From Bacillota bacterium (GTDB lineage Bacteria; Bacillota; UBA4882; UBA8346): a stretch of DNA of 61,512 nucleotides. Shown piece after piece: positions 31,933 to 41,079 of the stretch. A program made the position numbers and the translations under genes. The notes below the pieces were generated by a model, which ran no database searches, was not told the DNA's origin, and saw nothing but the letters and a program-made list of their open reading frames with translations. How positions within the stretch are numbered: position 1 is the first letter of the stretch; the number at the start of each line of letters is the position of its first letter. The stretch lies in assembly GCA_023426245.1 (NCBI GenBank), contig JAFABB010000015.1, forward strand, positions 1-61,512, written 5' to 3'.

Positions 31933-32379
31933 TTATTTACGGCTATCCGTATAAACACCGGCCGTGCTAATCCGCTGACCCGCCTGATATCCATTGATCC
32001 CCTTCCGTCCACAATTTAATGCGCCAATCCGTATCCTTAGATTTTGCAATTCATTTGAAATGGCGTTCTTAATTTGTTCATCCAAAACTAAAATTTCCTG
32101 GATAAGCAGTTTGGATCGAGCGGCCAAAGTTGCAATTGCCGTATTATTCTCCATTTGGGCTTCGTCACTTAATTGAAATTCGCTTTTTAGCGCATCCTCA
32201 ATGCTATTTAACGTTTCAACACACCGTTCCCGTGTTTCCAAAAGGCTATCATATTCAATCTCATGGTTTTCATAAGTCAAACCGGTAAGCATTTTTGAAC
32301 AAGCAAGCAATTCCTCTAAAAAATGAATCTTGTTCTCCAACAGCCCCCGAATGTGATTGCCTTCCATAGAATCCACCAT
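31933..32379 (-). CDS. FlgN/FliT-like flagellar chaperone candidate
   Basis: 148 residues from ATG 32379, which has AAGGAG 6-10 bases upstream; an upstream in-frame start overlaps fliD without a ribosome binding site. The protein is mostly helical (IRGLLENKIHFLEELLACSKML, LLIQEILVLDEQIKNAI) and looks like the FlgN/FliT chaperones in length and layout, though sequence identity is too low to name it. Its place between fliD and fliS is where fliT is found in many flagellar loci. A role as FliD chaperone is inferred. Confidence 0.65.
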   Translation of the reverse strand: MVDSMEGNHIRGLLENKIHFLEELLACSKMLTGLTYENHEIEYDSLLETRERCVETLNSIEDALKSEFQLSDEAQMENNTAIATLAARSKLLIQEILVLDEQIKNAISNELQNLRIRIGALNCGRKGINGYQAGQRISTAGVYTDSRK

Positions 32380-32434
32380 TGATACTCCTTCCGGACGGTT
32401 TCGATCTAGCCCCATATTTGGGGGTTCAATCATT

Positions 32435-34765
32435 TTACATTCCCATCATATTGGCAACCGCACTGGCCTGATTGGCAATTTTATTAAGGGATGTCTCCAT
32501 TCCGTTAAAAACTTTCCACAACCGTTTTTCCTCGGCATCGACCCGCCTTTGAACCGTATCGATGTAACTATTCTTTTTCATGATATCCTTGCCAATCTTT
32601 GAATTGGCATCGCCGCCGCCGGGAAGACCGGCCTCCTCGGTAAGCCGTTTCACGTTCATATTTAATGAATTATAAAAATTCGTAAAAATCCCCTGACTTT
32701 CGGATGTTCGTTCAGCGGCTTTGGCTTTTTCGCTGACGCTGTCCGAAAGGGCAGCGACCTGTCGATTATTGGTAAGCAACCGGATGACCCCGTCCGGATC
32801 ATTTTGCAAAGCACTCGTTAATTTGGCGGTATCTAAATGGAGTTTGCCGTTTTCACTGTAATCTCCGGTCTGAATACCGATTTGGCTTAATGTATTATAA
32901 GAAGAATCTTTTTTATCACCATTCATAAAACCCAATTGGCTTAAAATGTCATTTTGGGCGCCACTATTGATTTTCATCGGAACATTTTCAGTGGCAAACG
33001 AAATTTTGCTGTCGCTTATCGATACCCTGACCCGGTTAACACCGAAAGATTCATCCAATTTTTCTTGTAAGGCACTTTTCAAAGTGGTCACCGAGTAAAC
33101 TTGAGGATCAAGTTTAATCACTCTGGTAGTATCCCCCAAGGTGAAATTGAATTGATTGGAAGTTGGGGTTGCATTAACGGATCCTCCCAAAGAACCCCCG
33201 TTTAAAGTTAGCGGTGTTGAGACTACCCGGGACATCTTCGAACGCAGATCGTTCACTATCGAGATCATCAGGCGGTCGTTATTTAGTAAACCTTCTTGGG
33301 CTAATTTTTCCCATTTCTTAATCTGTTCCTCGGACATCTGCTCTTTTTGTTCATCCGTTAACGGATCATAAACCTTTTTGCCTTTAGTAGGCCGGGTCTT
33401 GCTTATCTGTTCGTTCATTCCGCTCATCGTTTTATTGTACGAAGTGATAAAATCATTAATCTTTTCAACAATTTCCGTGGGATCCGTGGAGACATTAACC
33501 GTCGCGGAACCGGTTCCGGCTAAATTTAAAGTCACTCCGTTAAGGGTAAAAGAATTGGTCGCTTGTTTGAATGGGGTCCCGTTAACCGTAAATTCATTAT
33601 TTCCCCCAATCGTACTATTGGCCTGGTCAATCTTAAAAAGCGATTTTAAAACCCCATCCGTATCGTCAATCACAATGCCCGGCCGGCCGTGATTATAATC
33701 ACCGGACTGTGTTGCGGTTAAAATCAGCTTATTGCTTTCGACATCAAAGAACGCCTTGACTCCCGCTGTCGCTGAGGAATTAATTTGTTCGATCACCTTG
33801 TCAATGGAATCGTTATTGGTGAACTTAAATACCTGGCCGTTGATAGTAAAACTGAAGGAATCCGTCGGCGAACTTTTGCCGGTAAAATAGTCCTTGGCAT
33901 TGACAAACTGATCCCGCAGGTTATACAAAGAGGTCGAAGTATCTACAGTTGATATGCTTGCGCCATCCTTAAATCCCAAATCGGTCAGGATCGAATTATT
34001 GGGGACACTATTCATGGTGATGTTATGCCTTATTCCATCATCGGTATACAGTTCCAATTGATTGTTGGAAGTAACTTTTACCTTCAGCGAAATATCATCG
34101 ATATCTTCTTTGTGAAACGCCTTTTTAATTTCCCGTTCAATGTTTTCCGCCAAACGAGTTAAACTTTTGGTGCGGCCCAACACGGGCGTCAAAACCTTGC
34201 CGTTATCGTGATCTTCTCCGGCTATACTGTATTTGCCGGACAACTTTGAGAGATTAATCGTTACCCGCTCGCCATCCACGGTAAGATCAAAGGAATGTTT
34301 ACCCTTGTCGATCGTGATCAAACTTTTCGGAGTGCCGATCACCTGAGAAGAAAGAAACACTCCCTTGGCCTTGCTCTTGGGATCATCAACGCTGCTATTG
34401 GAGGAGAAGGTGGCCAATTTTTCGACTTTCACCGCATAACTGCCATTGATGGCATCTTTACCGGCGGTGGCATTGACCACCTCAGGATCAGTCGTATCAA
34501 TCTTCCGAGTCTCGTAGGAAGTCTCCATTTTCAAATCAAAAACAGAATCTCGCAATTCGGAAAGGGCCGTGTTTTGAGTACGAATAGCCTCTTCTTTCCA
34601 CTGCAATAACTGAATTTGTTGGTTGGTCCGATCAATCGGTTTCCTGTCATATTTCATGATTTTCTTGATCGTGCCTGCCGTATCCATACCGGAATTGAGT
34701 CCGACAATTCCTAAACCGTTAACTCCAGCGGTAGTAATTGAAGAGCTCGAGTTCGATTCGGCCAT
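32435..34765 (-). CDS. fliD: Flagellar filament cap protein FliD
   Basis: 776 residues, longer than the usual 450-550. The N-terminal GVNGLGIVGLNSGMDTAGTI and the D0 helix IQLLQWKEEAIRTQN, and the C-terminal helices with TLSQIGIQTGDYSENGKLHLD, are typical of FliD. The extra length is in the central D2/D3 region. It caps the filament and guides flagellin assembly. A GGAGG lies before ATG 34765. Adjacent flaG is upstream. Confidence 0.93.
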   Translation of the reverse strand: MAESNSSSSITTAGVNGLGIVGLNSGMDTAGTIKKIMKYDRKPIDRTNQQIQLLQWKEEAIRTQNTALSELRDSVFDLKMETSYETRKIDTTDPEVVNATAGKDAINGSYAVKVEKLATFSSNSSVDDPKSKAKGVFLSSQVIGTPKSLITIDKGKHSFDLTVDGERVTINLSKLSGKYSIAGEDHDNGKVLTPVLGRTKSLTRLAENIEREIKKAFHKEDIDDISLKVKVTSNNQLELYTDDGIRHNITMNSVPNNSILTDLGFKDGASISTVDTSTSLYNLRDQFVNAKDYFTGKSSPTDSFSFTINGQVFKFTNNDSIDKVIEQINSSATAGVKAFFDVESNKLILTATQSGDYNHGRPGIVIDDTDGVLKSLFKIDQANSTIGGNNEFTVNGTPFKQATNSFTLNGVTLNLAGTGSATVNVSTDPTEIVEKINDFITSYNKTMSGMNEQISKTRPTKGKKVYDPLTDEQKEQMSEEQIKKWEKLAQEGLLNNDRLMISIVNDLRSKMSRVVSTPLTLNGGSLGGSVNATPTSNQFNFTLGDTTRVIKLDPQVYSVTTLKSALQEKLDESFGVNRVRVSISDSKISFATENVPMKINSGAQNDILSQLGFMNGDKKDSSYNTLSQIGIQTGDYSENGKLHLDTAKLTSALQNDPDGVIRLLTNNRQVAALSDSVSEKAKAAERTSESQGIFTNFYNSLNMNVKRLTEEAGLPGGGDANSKIGKDIMKKNSYIDTVQRRVDAEEKRLWKVFNGMETSLNKIANQASAVANMMGM

Positions 34766-34792
34766 GATTTCACCTCCTTACATTTACCTAAA

Positions 34793-35140
34793 TTAGACTT
34801 TCTTATCCAGCAGGATCCCATACATATCATACATTCTGGTAATCATATTCAAAATTTCTTCAGGCGGATATTGCTTTATCGTTTCACCGGTCTCGGAGTT
34901 GACAAATTTAACAACCTCGGTCTTGGTCCGTTCATCGACGGAGTACTTGCATTCAATGTTGACTTCCTTATAAGCCATGTTGACAATCTTAAGAGCCTTC
35001 TCGATCTTTTCTTTATCCTTGGTGGTAGATGGCGATTCATCGTGGCTTGATGCTTTCACCGCCGAGTTATCAGCCGATATTCTGGTAGAGCCTATATTGG
35101 CATTAACTGTATTAATTGAAGCTCCTGCTCCCACTTTCAT
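34793..35140 (-). CDS. flaG: FlaG family protein
   Basis: 115 residues. The C-terminal half with VNIECKYSVDERTKTEVVKFVN, then ETIKQYPPEEILNMITRMYDM is the FlaG pattern; the N-terminal 50 residues are Ser/Asp-rich and disordered. It affects filament length and sits before fliD. AAGGAGG lies upstream of ATG 35140. The 108 bases before it show no clear promoter. Confidence 0.9.
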   Translation of the reverse strand: MKVGAGASINTVNANIGSTRISADNSAVKASSHDESPSTTKDKEKIEKALKIVNMAYKEVNIECKYSVDERTKTEVVKFVNSETGETIKQYPPEEILNMITRMYDMYGILLDKKV

Positions 35141-35248
35141 AAAACTACCTCCTTGTAAATTGCTATATCCTCCCGATGACTATAAATCTCCTGATTATGG
35201 TTTCGGAAACTTGCATTGAAAAATGAATAGTTCTTTTGGCCTATTTCG

Positions 35249-35959
35249 TTAAATTCTTGTCAAAAGAAATTCCGCAAATTTCAAATCCAACTCCGTATCA
35301 ATGTCCACCGATCTTTCCTGGGGCATCATGTAGGCATAAGTCTTGGGTCCAAAAAAGCCGTTATTTTCTTTGAGATAAGAAACATTGGCCAGATAAACCG
35401 CGCCATTTAACCGGTAGTATTGTTGCAATGATTGTCTTCCTTCACCGGCGGCGCTTTTAGGCAAAAAACCGGCCATCGACAAATCTTCGCCAATGGTACT
35501 CATCCATAACGGTGAATGTTCGCTTGGGCATACCGATACTACCGCGCACTCACGGGAAAGCGCTTTTTTCTCCCGAAAGACTTTGAACGCTCCCTTAATA
35601 TCGACGGCGTTCCGAAGGGGACTGGTCGGCTGCAGCAAAGCCAATTCTTGAAAACTTACCCCCTGTTGCCCGAACCATTCGATTGCATGGAGAATTACAT
35701 CGATACTTTTGGCCGTATCACCGGCTAATTCCGGTGGCCTTTGAAATGGCACTTCCGCCCCAAAGTCTTTTGCGATGGCGGCAATTTCCGGATCATCCGT
35801 ACTCACCACGACATGCGTAAAGCAAGCACTTTGGATTGCCGCCTCGATGGTCCAGGCAATCAAAGATTTGCCTCCAAGCAGTCTAATATTTTTCTGCGGC
35901 AAGCCCTTTGAACCCCCCCTGGCCGGTATCAGGGCTAATCTGCTTTTCTGGTCAGCCAC
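35249..35959 (-). CDS. legF: CMP-legionaminic acid synthetase (LegF)
   Basis: 236 residues from GTG 35959, preceded by GAGGGG; the longer frame to 36031 overlaps ptmE deeply. The NeuA/LegF pattern is clear: LALIPARGGSKGLPQKNI at the N-terminus, VVVSTDDPEIA, LLQPTSPLR and RSVDIDTELDLKFAEFLL at the end. It activates the nonulosonate with CTP. The legionaminate call rests on the complete set of Leg genes around it. It overlaps ptmE by 8 bases and is the last gene of the operon. Confidence 0.88.
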   Translation of the reverse strand: MADQKSRLALIPARGGSKGLPQKNIRLLGGKSLIAWTIEAAIQSACFTHVVVSTDDPEIAAIAKDFGAEVPFQRPPELAGDTAKSIDVILHAIEWFGQQGVSFQELALLQPTSPLRNAVDIKGAFKVFREKKALSRECAVVSVCPSEHSPLWMSTIGEDLSMAGFLPKSAAGEGRQSLQQYYRLNGAVYLANVSYLKENNGFFGPKTYAYMMPQERSVDIDTELDLKFAEFLLTRI

Positions 35960-37025
35960 TGTAGCTTGTCCCCTCAGCTTTCTTGAAATATTCCAAAGTA
36001 TTCTGATATTCCTCCCATTGACCGATATCAAACCACTTATTGCTGACGGGAAAAACCCCGATTTTATGACCCAGATCTTTCGCTTTCAATAATAAATCCG
36101 GCATATTGGCAGCCTCATTTTCAGGAATCAAATCAATGATTTCCGGCTCCAGGACATAAACACCGGAGTTGATTACAAAATCATATTCGGGTTTTTCAGT
36201 CATCTGATGCAACTTGTTGTCTTTTACTTCAATCACTCCGTAAGGAATTTGCATATGTTTCACCACTCCCACCACAGTGGCGAAATTTTTATTGCGCTCG
36301 TGGAAATCCAGGAGTTTATCGAAGTCTACATCAATGATGACATCACAATTGCTGACAATAAACGTCTCCTTCAAGCGGTCTTTGGCAAGCCTGAGAGCAC
36401 CGGCCGTTCCCAACGGAATATCTTCATGCGTATAACTGACGTTATAACCGTTGGCATTTTCCAGAAAATACAATTTAATGATTTCAGCCTTGTAATTTAA
36501 AGAAATAATGAAATTATTGAAACCGTATTTGTTGAAACTATTCATGATAATTTCAATAATGGGTTTATCGCCTACCGGGATTAACGGTTTGGGAAGAATC
36601 TTGGTGAATGGATCAAGTCTGGAGCCTTTTCCGCCAGCCATGATCAAAACTTGGTTGTCTTTAGGGCGAATTTTTTCCTTGGTTTCAAGAATATCCTCAA
36701 TCAAAACCAAGTCCACAACTGTCCTTGCTTCATCAACAACCGGGATATTTTTCAATTTATATTTGAGCATCAAGTCGCGGGCTTTTTGAGTCTCCCCTTC
36801 ATAAATGAATTTGGGGTTCTTATTCATGATTCGGACGATCGGCTTATCCAATGAAATATTGTTTAAAATCGAACGACGAATATCACCGTCGGTTACAGTG
36901 CCCAATAAAACTTTGTCACTACTAACCACCAGCAGGATTTGGAGCCGGTTTTCATTTAATTGTTCGATAGCCTGGCGAATTGTCTTTTCTTCCGTAATCA
37001 AAGCATGTTTTGCTTGTTGGCACAT
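35952..37025 (-). CDS. ptmE: CBS-containing sugar-1-phosphate guanylyltransferase (PtmE-like)
   Basis: 357 residues. Two CBS motifs fill 10-120 (TVTDGDIRRSILNN, NIPVVDEARTVVDL), then a nucleotidyltransferase domain: ILIMAGGKGSRLDPFTKILPKPLIPVG, FIVSNCDVIIDVDFDKLL and KWFDIGQWEEYQNTL. The CBS-NTP-transferase layout is that of PtmE, glucosamine-1-phosphate guanylyltransferase in the C. jejuni legionaminic acid route. Its place between legH and legF supports this over a glucose-1-phosphate enzyme. Confidence 0.85.
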   Translation of the reverse strand: MCQQAKHALITEEKTIRQAIEQLNENRLQILLVVSSDKVLLGTVTDGDIRRSILNNISLDKPIVRIMNKNPKFIYEGETQKARDLMLKYKLKNIPVVDEARTVVDLVLIEDILETKEKIRPKDNQVLIMAGGKGSRLDPFTKILPKPLIPVGDKPIIEIIMNSFNKYGFNNFIISLNYKAEIIKLYFLENANGYNVSYTHEDIPLGTAGALRLAKDRLKETFIVSNCDVIIDVDFDKLLDFHERNKNFATVVGVVKHMQIPYGVIEVKDNKLHQMTEKPEYDFVINSGVYVLEPEIIDLIPENEAANMPDLLLKAKDLGHKIGVFPVSNKWFDIGQWEEYQNTLEYFKKAEGTSYSG

Positions 37026-37034
37026 GGTTAGACG

Positions 37035-37676
37035 TTATCCTTCCCTATACTTTATAATCCTGGCGGGTACCCCTACCGCAACTGCGGCTTCCGGTATGTC
37101 GCTGATAACAACCGCCCCCGCCCCGATGACGGAACGTTTGCCGATAGAAATTCCCTGAATAACCGTGGCGCCCGCTCCAACATGAACCCCGTCACCAACT
37201 TCAGTTCCACCGCAAAGAATTGCGCCGGATGCGATATGAACATGGGCGCCAATCGTACAATCATGTTCTACCGTTGATTTGGTATTAATAATCGAATTGT
37301 TTTCAATGGTAACTCCTGTTTGTACAATGGCTCCAGCCATCACTTGAGTTCCCTCACCGAGCCCGGCCCGGGGAGAAACCACCGCGGCAGAGTGAATGAG
37401 AGTGGCAAATTTGTAACCGCTATTTTTAAAGTATTCATATACCTGCTGCCTTTTTCCGGTATCCCCCACAGAACCCAGGCCGTTAACCAGCAAAAGCTCA
37501 GTGGGTGAATATTTTAAAACGTCCCGGTCATCAATCAATGGAATATTATTGAAAGATGACATCCTTTTATACTCGGGATCGGCAATGGCCAGCACTTCAT
37601 AAGATTGCTGAAGTAAAATATCCAATAAAACCCGGCCGTGACCGCCGGCGCCTAGTAGAACAATCGGTAGCTTCAT
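37035..37676 (-). CDS. legH: Sugar N-acetyltransferase (LegH)
   Basis: 213 residues. The N-terminus is a Rossmann-like PglD-N domain (LPIVLLGAGGHGRVLLDILL), followed by left-handed beta-helix hexapeptide repeats (GEGTQVMAGAIVQTGVTI, DGVHVGAGATVIQGI, GKRSVIGAGAVV) and a final VAVGVPARII. It is the PglD/NeuD type that acetylates the 4-amino group in nonulosonate routes. ATG 37676 overlaps the legI stop as ATGA. Confidence 0.88.
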   Translation of the reverse strand: MKLPIVLLGAGGHGRVLLDILLQQSYEVLAIADPEYKRMSSFNNIPLIDDRDVLKYSPTELLLVNGLGSVGDTGKRQQVYEYFKNSGYKFATLIHSAAVVSPRAGLGEGTQVMAGAIVQTGVTIENNSIINTKSTVEHDCTIGAHVHIASGAILCGGTEVGDGVHVGAGATVIQGISIGKRSVIGAGAVVISDIPEAAVAVGVPARIIKYREG

Positions 37677-38755
37677 GTTTCAATCAACTCATCTTGTTTA
37701 AAATCCCGCTGTGCTTTTTTACCCATAATCTCCCAATACGCCACCGGTGAAATACCCGTGCCCGGCCTTTTCATCCCGACATTTTGCTCAGTAAAAACAG
37801 TTCCTTGCGAAATATCGCAGGCCGCTACCAAGCTTTTTCTGGCAACTGCCCAGTTTTTCAATTCGCTAGGAGCGGGACATTTCCTGAAATCACCCAGAGC
37901 CGCTTCTACCTGGCGAATTGCCTGGATCATTGATTTCAGCTCATCCGGTTCCAGTGACGCCCGATGGTCAGGACCCGGTAAATTACGATTCATCGTAAAA
38001 TGTTTTTCAATCACCACGGCGCCGCGAGCGACCGCCGCAATACTAACGGCAATACCGGGAGTATGATCGGATAAACCTACCGGCAAACCGAATGCCGCCT
38101 TTAGAGTATCCATCGCTTTTAAATTGACTTCTTGAAAAGGGGCCGGATACTCCGTCGTGCAATGCAGCAAGGTCACTTTTTCTGCCAAAGCCTCTTGGCC
38201 TTCCGGAGAATTGAAAATATCTTGAAAAGCATGAGTAGACGGTCTTCCCGATCCTTTATAACCAAATGCCAAAGTCGCTAACGCCAATTCAATCTCTCCA
38301 AGCGAGCTCATTCCGGTTGACAAAATCACTGGTTTTTTCGTTTCGGCTATTCTCAGCAGAAACGGTAGATTCGTAATTTCTCCGGAGGGAATTTTTATTT
38401 GAGGAATGTGAAACCTCTTGTCCAGCATCTCTAAACTTGCTCCATCAAAAGGAGTGGATAGAAATTGAATATTTTTATCCCTGCAATGGATGATCAAACT
38501 TTGGTGGGCCCTTTCATCCAACTCGAGTCGTTTTAACATTTCCAGCTGGGATTCTTCGCCGGGATTATTCTGCTTCTGGTATTCCGCTTTGGGGGCGGAA
38601 TGATTACTGATGGCTTCAGCCTTAAAAGTCTGAAATTTAACAATATCGGCCCCGGAATCTTTGGCAATATCAATCAATTGCAATGCTTTTTCCAAAGAAC
38701 CGTCATGGTTAACACCGGCTTCGGCGATAATCCGTACTCTTTGGTTCCCTGTCAT
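37673..38755 (-). CDS. legI: Legionaminic acid synthase (LegI, NeuB family)
   Basis: 360 residues. The NeuB TIM barrel has RIIAEAGVNHDGSLEKALQLID, VKFQTFKAE, STPFDGASLEML and the LSDHTPGIAVSIAAVARGA block; a C-terminal SAF domain (about 295-355, RKSLVAACDISQGTVF) completes the family pattern. It condenses phosphoenolpyruvate with a bacillosamine-derived sugar. Within the family the substrate is assigned from the surrounding Leg genes. Confidence 0.9.
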   Translation of the reverse strand: MTGNQRVRIIAEAGVNHDGSLEKALQLIDIAKDSGADIVKFQTFKAEAISNHSAPKAEYQKQNNPGEESQLEMLKRLELDERAHQSLIIHCRDKNIQFLSTPFDGASLEMLDKRFHIPQIKIPSGEITNLPFLLRIAETKKPVILSTGMSSLGEIELALATLAFGYKGSGRPSTHAFQDIFNSPEGQEALAEKVTLLHCTTEYPAPFQEVNLKAMDTLKAAFGLPVGLSDHTPGIAVSIAAVARGAVVIEKHFTMNRNLPGPDHRASLEPDELKSMIQAIRQVEAALGDFRKCPAPSELKNWAVARKSLVAACDISQGTVFTEQNVGMKRPGTGISPVAYWEIMGKKAQRDFKQDELIET

Positions 38756-38758
38756 TCC

Positions 38759-39904
38759 TTAATCCACCTCATAAAAATGTTTTTTCAATAATTCCTGAAA
38801 ATCGGGGACTTGTTTTAGAATACCATGGATTCTTTGGGCCGACTCACCATCACCATACGGATTTATAACTCCCGAACAGTCTTTATGGAAAGCTTCCTCA
38901 ATCGCCTGGACAATCGCCTTTCGCTCTACCGGGCAATTTATCACTGACCCGGCCTGTAAACGTCCTTTTTGGCGGTCGCCAATGTTGACAGTGGGTTTTC
39001 TCAATGATGGCGCTTCATAGAGTCCACTGGAAGAATTTCCGACTACCGCATCCATTTGTGCCATCACACTCAGATAAAAACGGCCCAAAGAAGTATAAAC
39101 CATAGCATTGCCATGTTCGCTCCCATATTGATCAATCATTTGAAATAAAACCCGTCCACCCGGATCAGAATTAGGTTTGGTGAAAATCAAACCCACATCC
39201 GGTCCCAGATCCGTCAAAGCATCCAAAAGAATCTGAAACTGCTGGCCGGCTTTTTCCCATTCTAACGTTGCCGGATGAAATGTAATGAGTAAATTCCGCT
39301 TTAAAAATTTTATATTCAGCTCACTGGCCAATTGTTCCCTGGTCAGCAAGGAACCTTTTTTGATATAATCCAGTCCGGGACTACCGACATTATATATAAA
39401 ATCCGGGTTTTCCCCCAATTGCCGAACTCTCCTCCAGGACTCGGCGTTGGTTACAAAGTGAAGATGAGCCATTTTCGTGACGGCGTGCCGGATCGAGTCA
39501 TCGAAAGCCCCTTCGGTAATATCGCCACCAGCGATGTGAGCAATGGGAATCTTGGCAATCAATGCGGCTTCCGCTGCAGTCAGGATCTCATAACGATCGC
39601 CAAGAATCACCAATAAATCGGGAGTAAGCCTTTCCAAGGCATCCGCCAGGCCAATTAAAGCCAGACCCATTGATTTGATCGTATCGTTTGTGGTATTACC
39701 GGATACCAACATGGAGACTTTTTCCCGGATCACAAATCCATCTTTTTCAATCTCCCGATAAGTGAGGCCATATTCAGGCGCCAGATGAGCTCCTGTCACA
39801 ACCAGTTGGAGTTCCATATCCGGATCTTGCTGAATCTCTTTCAAAAGCCAGTATAATAAACCATAATCGGCTCTAGTTCCAGTCACTACAGCGATTTTTC
39901 TCAA
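38759..39904 (-). CDS. legG: Hydrolysing UDP/GDP-sugar 2-epimerase (LegG, NeuC family)
   Basis: 381 residues. GT-B type epimerase: KIAVVTGTRADYGLLYWLLKE, HIAGGDITEGAFDDSIRHAVTKMAHLHF, FHPATLEWEKAG and VGNSSSGLYEAPSLRKPTVNIGDRQKGR are NeuC/LegG motifs. It epimerises and hydrolyses a nucleotide-linked 2,4-diamino sugar to the free sugar. It lies 3 bases before legI. Confidence 0.9.
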   Translation of the reverse strand: MRKIAVVTGTRADYGLLYWLLKEIQQDPDMELQLVVTGAHLAPEYGLTYREIEKDGFVIREKVSMLVSGNTTNDTIKSMGLALIGLADALERLTPDLLVILGDRYEILTAAEAALIAKIPIAHIAGGDITEGAFDDSIRHAVTKMAHLHFVTNAESWRRVRQLGENPDFIYNVGSPGLDYIKKGSLLTREQLASELNIKFLKRNLLITFHPATLEWEKAGQQFQILLDALTDLGPDVGLIFTKPNSDPGGRVLFQMIDQYGSEHGNAMVYTSLGRFYLSVMAQMDAVVGNSSSGLYEAPSLRKPTVNIGDRQKGRLQAGSVINCPVERKAIVQAIEEAFHKDCSGVINPYGDGESAQRIHGILKQVPDFQELLKKHFYEVD

Positions 39905-39960
39905 TCATCAACAACTCCGCAATCTAAAATTAATTCCCACCGGTGTCCTCGGTGGCTAAA

Positions 39961-41079
39961 TTACTTACGACCCAGGATTTCCATTAAAGTGTCAGCCGTA
40001 TAGCGGATATCCACCACAGAATTTAATGTCGAACTGGGCAAATTAATGCCATTATCAAATAACTCATAGCTGTTGGGATAATCACCGGTTTTATATTTTT
40101 GATAAGGCGGTGATTCAAACAAGGGTTGAAAAATACGCCGGCAGGGAATCCCTTTTTCTTTTAATTTCACCATAAGTTCCGGGACTTTCAATCCTGTTTT
40201 TAAACTATTGAAGCGTACTGAAGACATCCATACCGATGAAACGGCTCCGGGTAACTCCCGTTGCAGGCTAAGGCGTTCATCCCCCTCAAAGACCCGCTGG
40301 TATTCCCTAAAGAAATCCCGCTTCTTCAATAAAAACTCGCTTACTCTTTGAAATTGAGCCAAACCCAGCGCAGCTTCCAGATTGGTCATCCGGTTGTTAA
40401 AACCGATTTCCGGATGGTAGTAATAATCCCGATTACCATCCCGCGCCTGATTGACTAGGAATTTAATATGCTCGGCCCTTTCCGGATTGGCGGTGGTAAC
40501 CATGCCTCCACCACCCGTAGTAATCACCTTATTACCGTTAAAGCTAAAACATCCCATATCCCCGAAAGTTCCGGTAGCTTTACCCCCCAAAGTCGCCCCC
40601 AAACTTTCGGTGGCATCTTCAATGACGTTTAAACCATGTTCCCTGGCAATATCCATAATCTCCCCCATATCGCACGGGTTCCCGTACAAATGAACCGGAA
40701 TAATCGCCTTTGTCCTTGGAGTAATTGCCTTTCGGATCTCGCTGGGATCAATATTCCAGCTATTTCTATCAATATCCACAAAAACAGGGGTAGCCCCTAC
40801 ATAAATAATCGGGTTTACCGTTGCAATAAAAGTGACGGCCGGTATGATGACTTCATCGCCGGCTTTGATGCCTAACTCATAAAGGGACATGTGGATGGCG
40901 GCTGTACCGCTTTGAACGGCAACCGCTCCGCCTGTATTCAGATAAGAGGAGAATTTCTCTTCAAACTCCGGTACAAACGGGCCCGCTGTCGAAACGTAAT
41001 TGCTATCCAGCGCTTGATTCAAATATGTTTTTTCTAAGGCGCCCAGATTGGGTGCATCAAGAAAGATCGATTTAGACAT
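39961..41079 (-). CDS. legC: Nucleotide-sugar aminotransferase (LegC, DegT family)
   Basis: 372 residues. PLP-dependent DegT/DnrJ/EryC1 aminotransferase: ALDSNYVSTAGPFVPEFEEKF, VAVQSGTAAIHMSL, VIEDATESLGATLGG and the Lys in FSFNGNKVITTGGGGM. It transaminates the 4-keto intermediate from LegB. It overlaps legB by 8 bases. The C. jejuni ortholog order is similar. Confidence 0.9.
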   Translation of the reverse strand: MSKSIFLDAPNLGALEKTYLNQALDSNYVSTAGPFVPEFEEKFSSYLNTGGAVAVQSGTAAIHMSLYELGIKAGDEVIIPAVTFIATVNPIIYVGATPVFVDIDRNSWNIDPSEIRKAITPRTKAIIPVHLYGNPCDMGEIMDIAREHGLNVIEDATESLGATLGGKATGTFGDMGCFSFNGNKVITTGGGGMVTTANPERAEHIKFLVNQARDGNRDYYYHPEIGFNNRMTNLEAALGLAQFQRVSEFLLKKRDFFREYQRVFEGDERLSLQRELPGAVSSVWMSSVRFNSLKTGLKVPELMVKLKEKGIPCRRIFQPLFESPPYQKYKTGDYPNSYELFDNGINLPSSTLNSVVDIRYTADTLMEILGRK

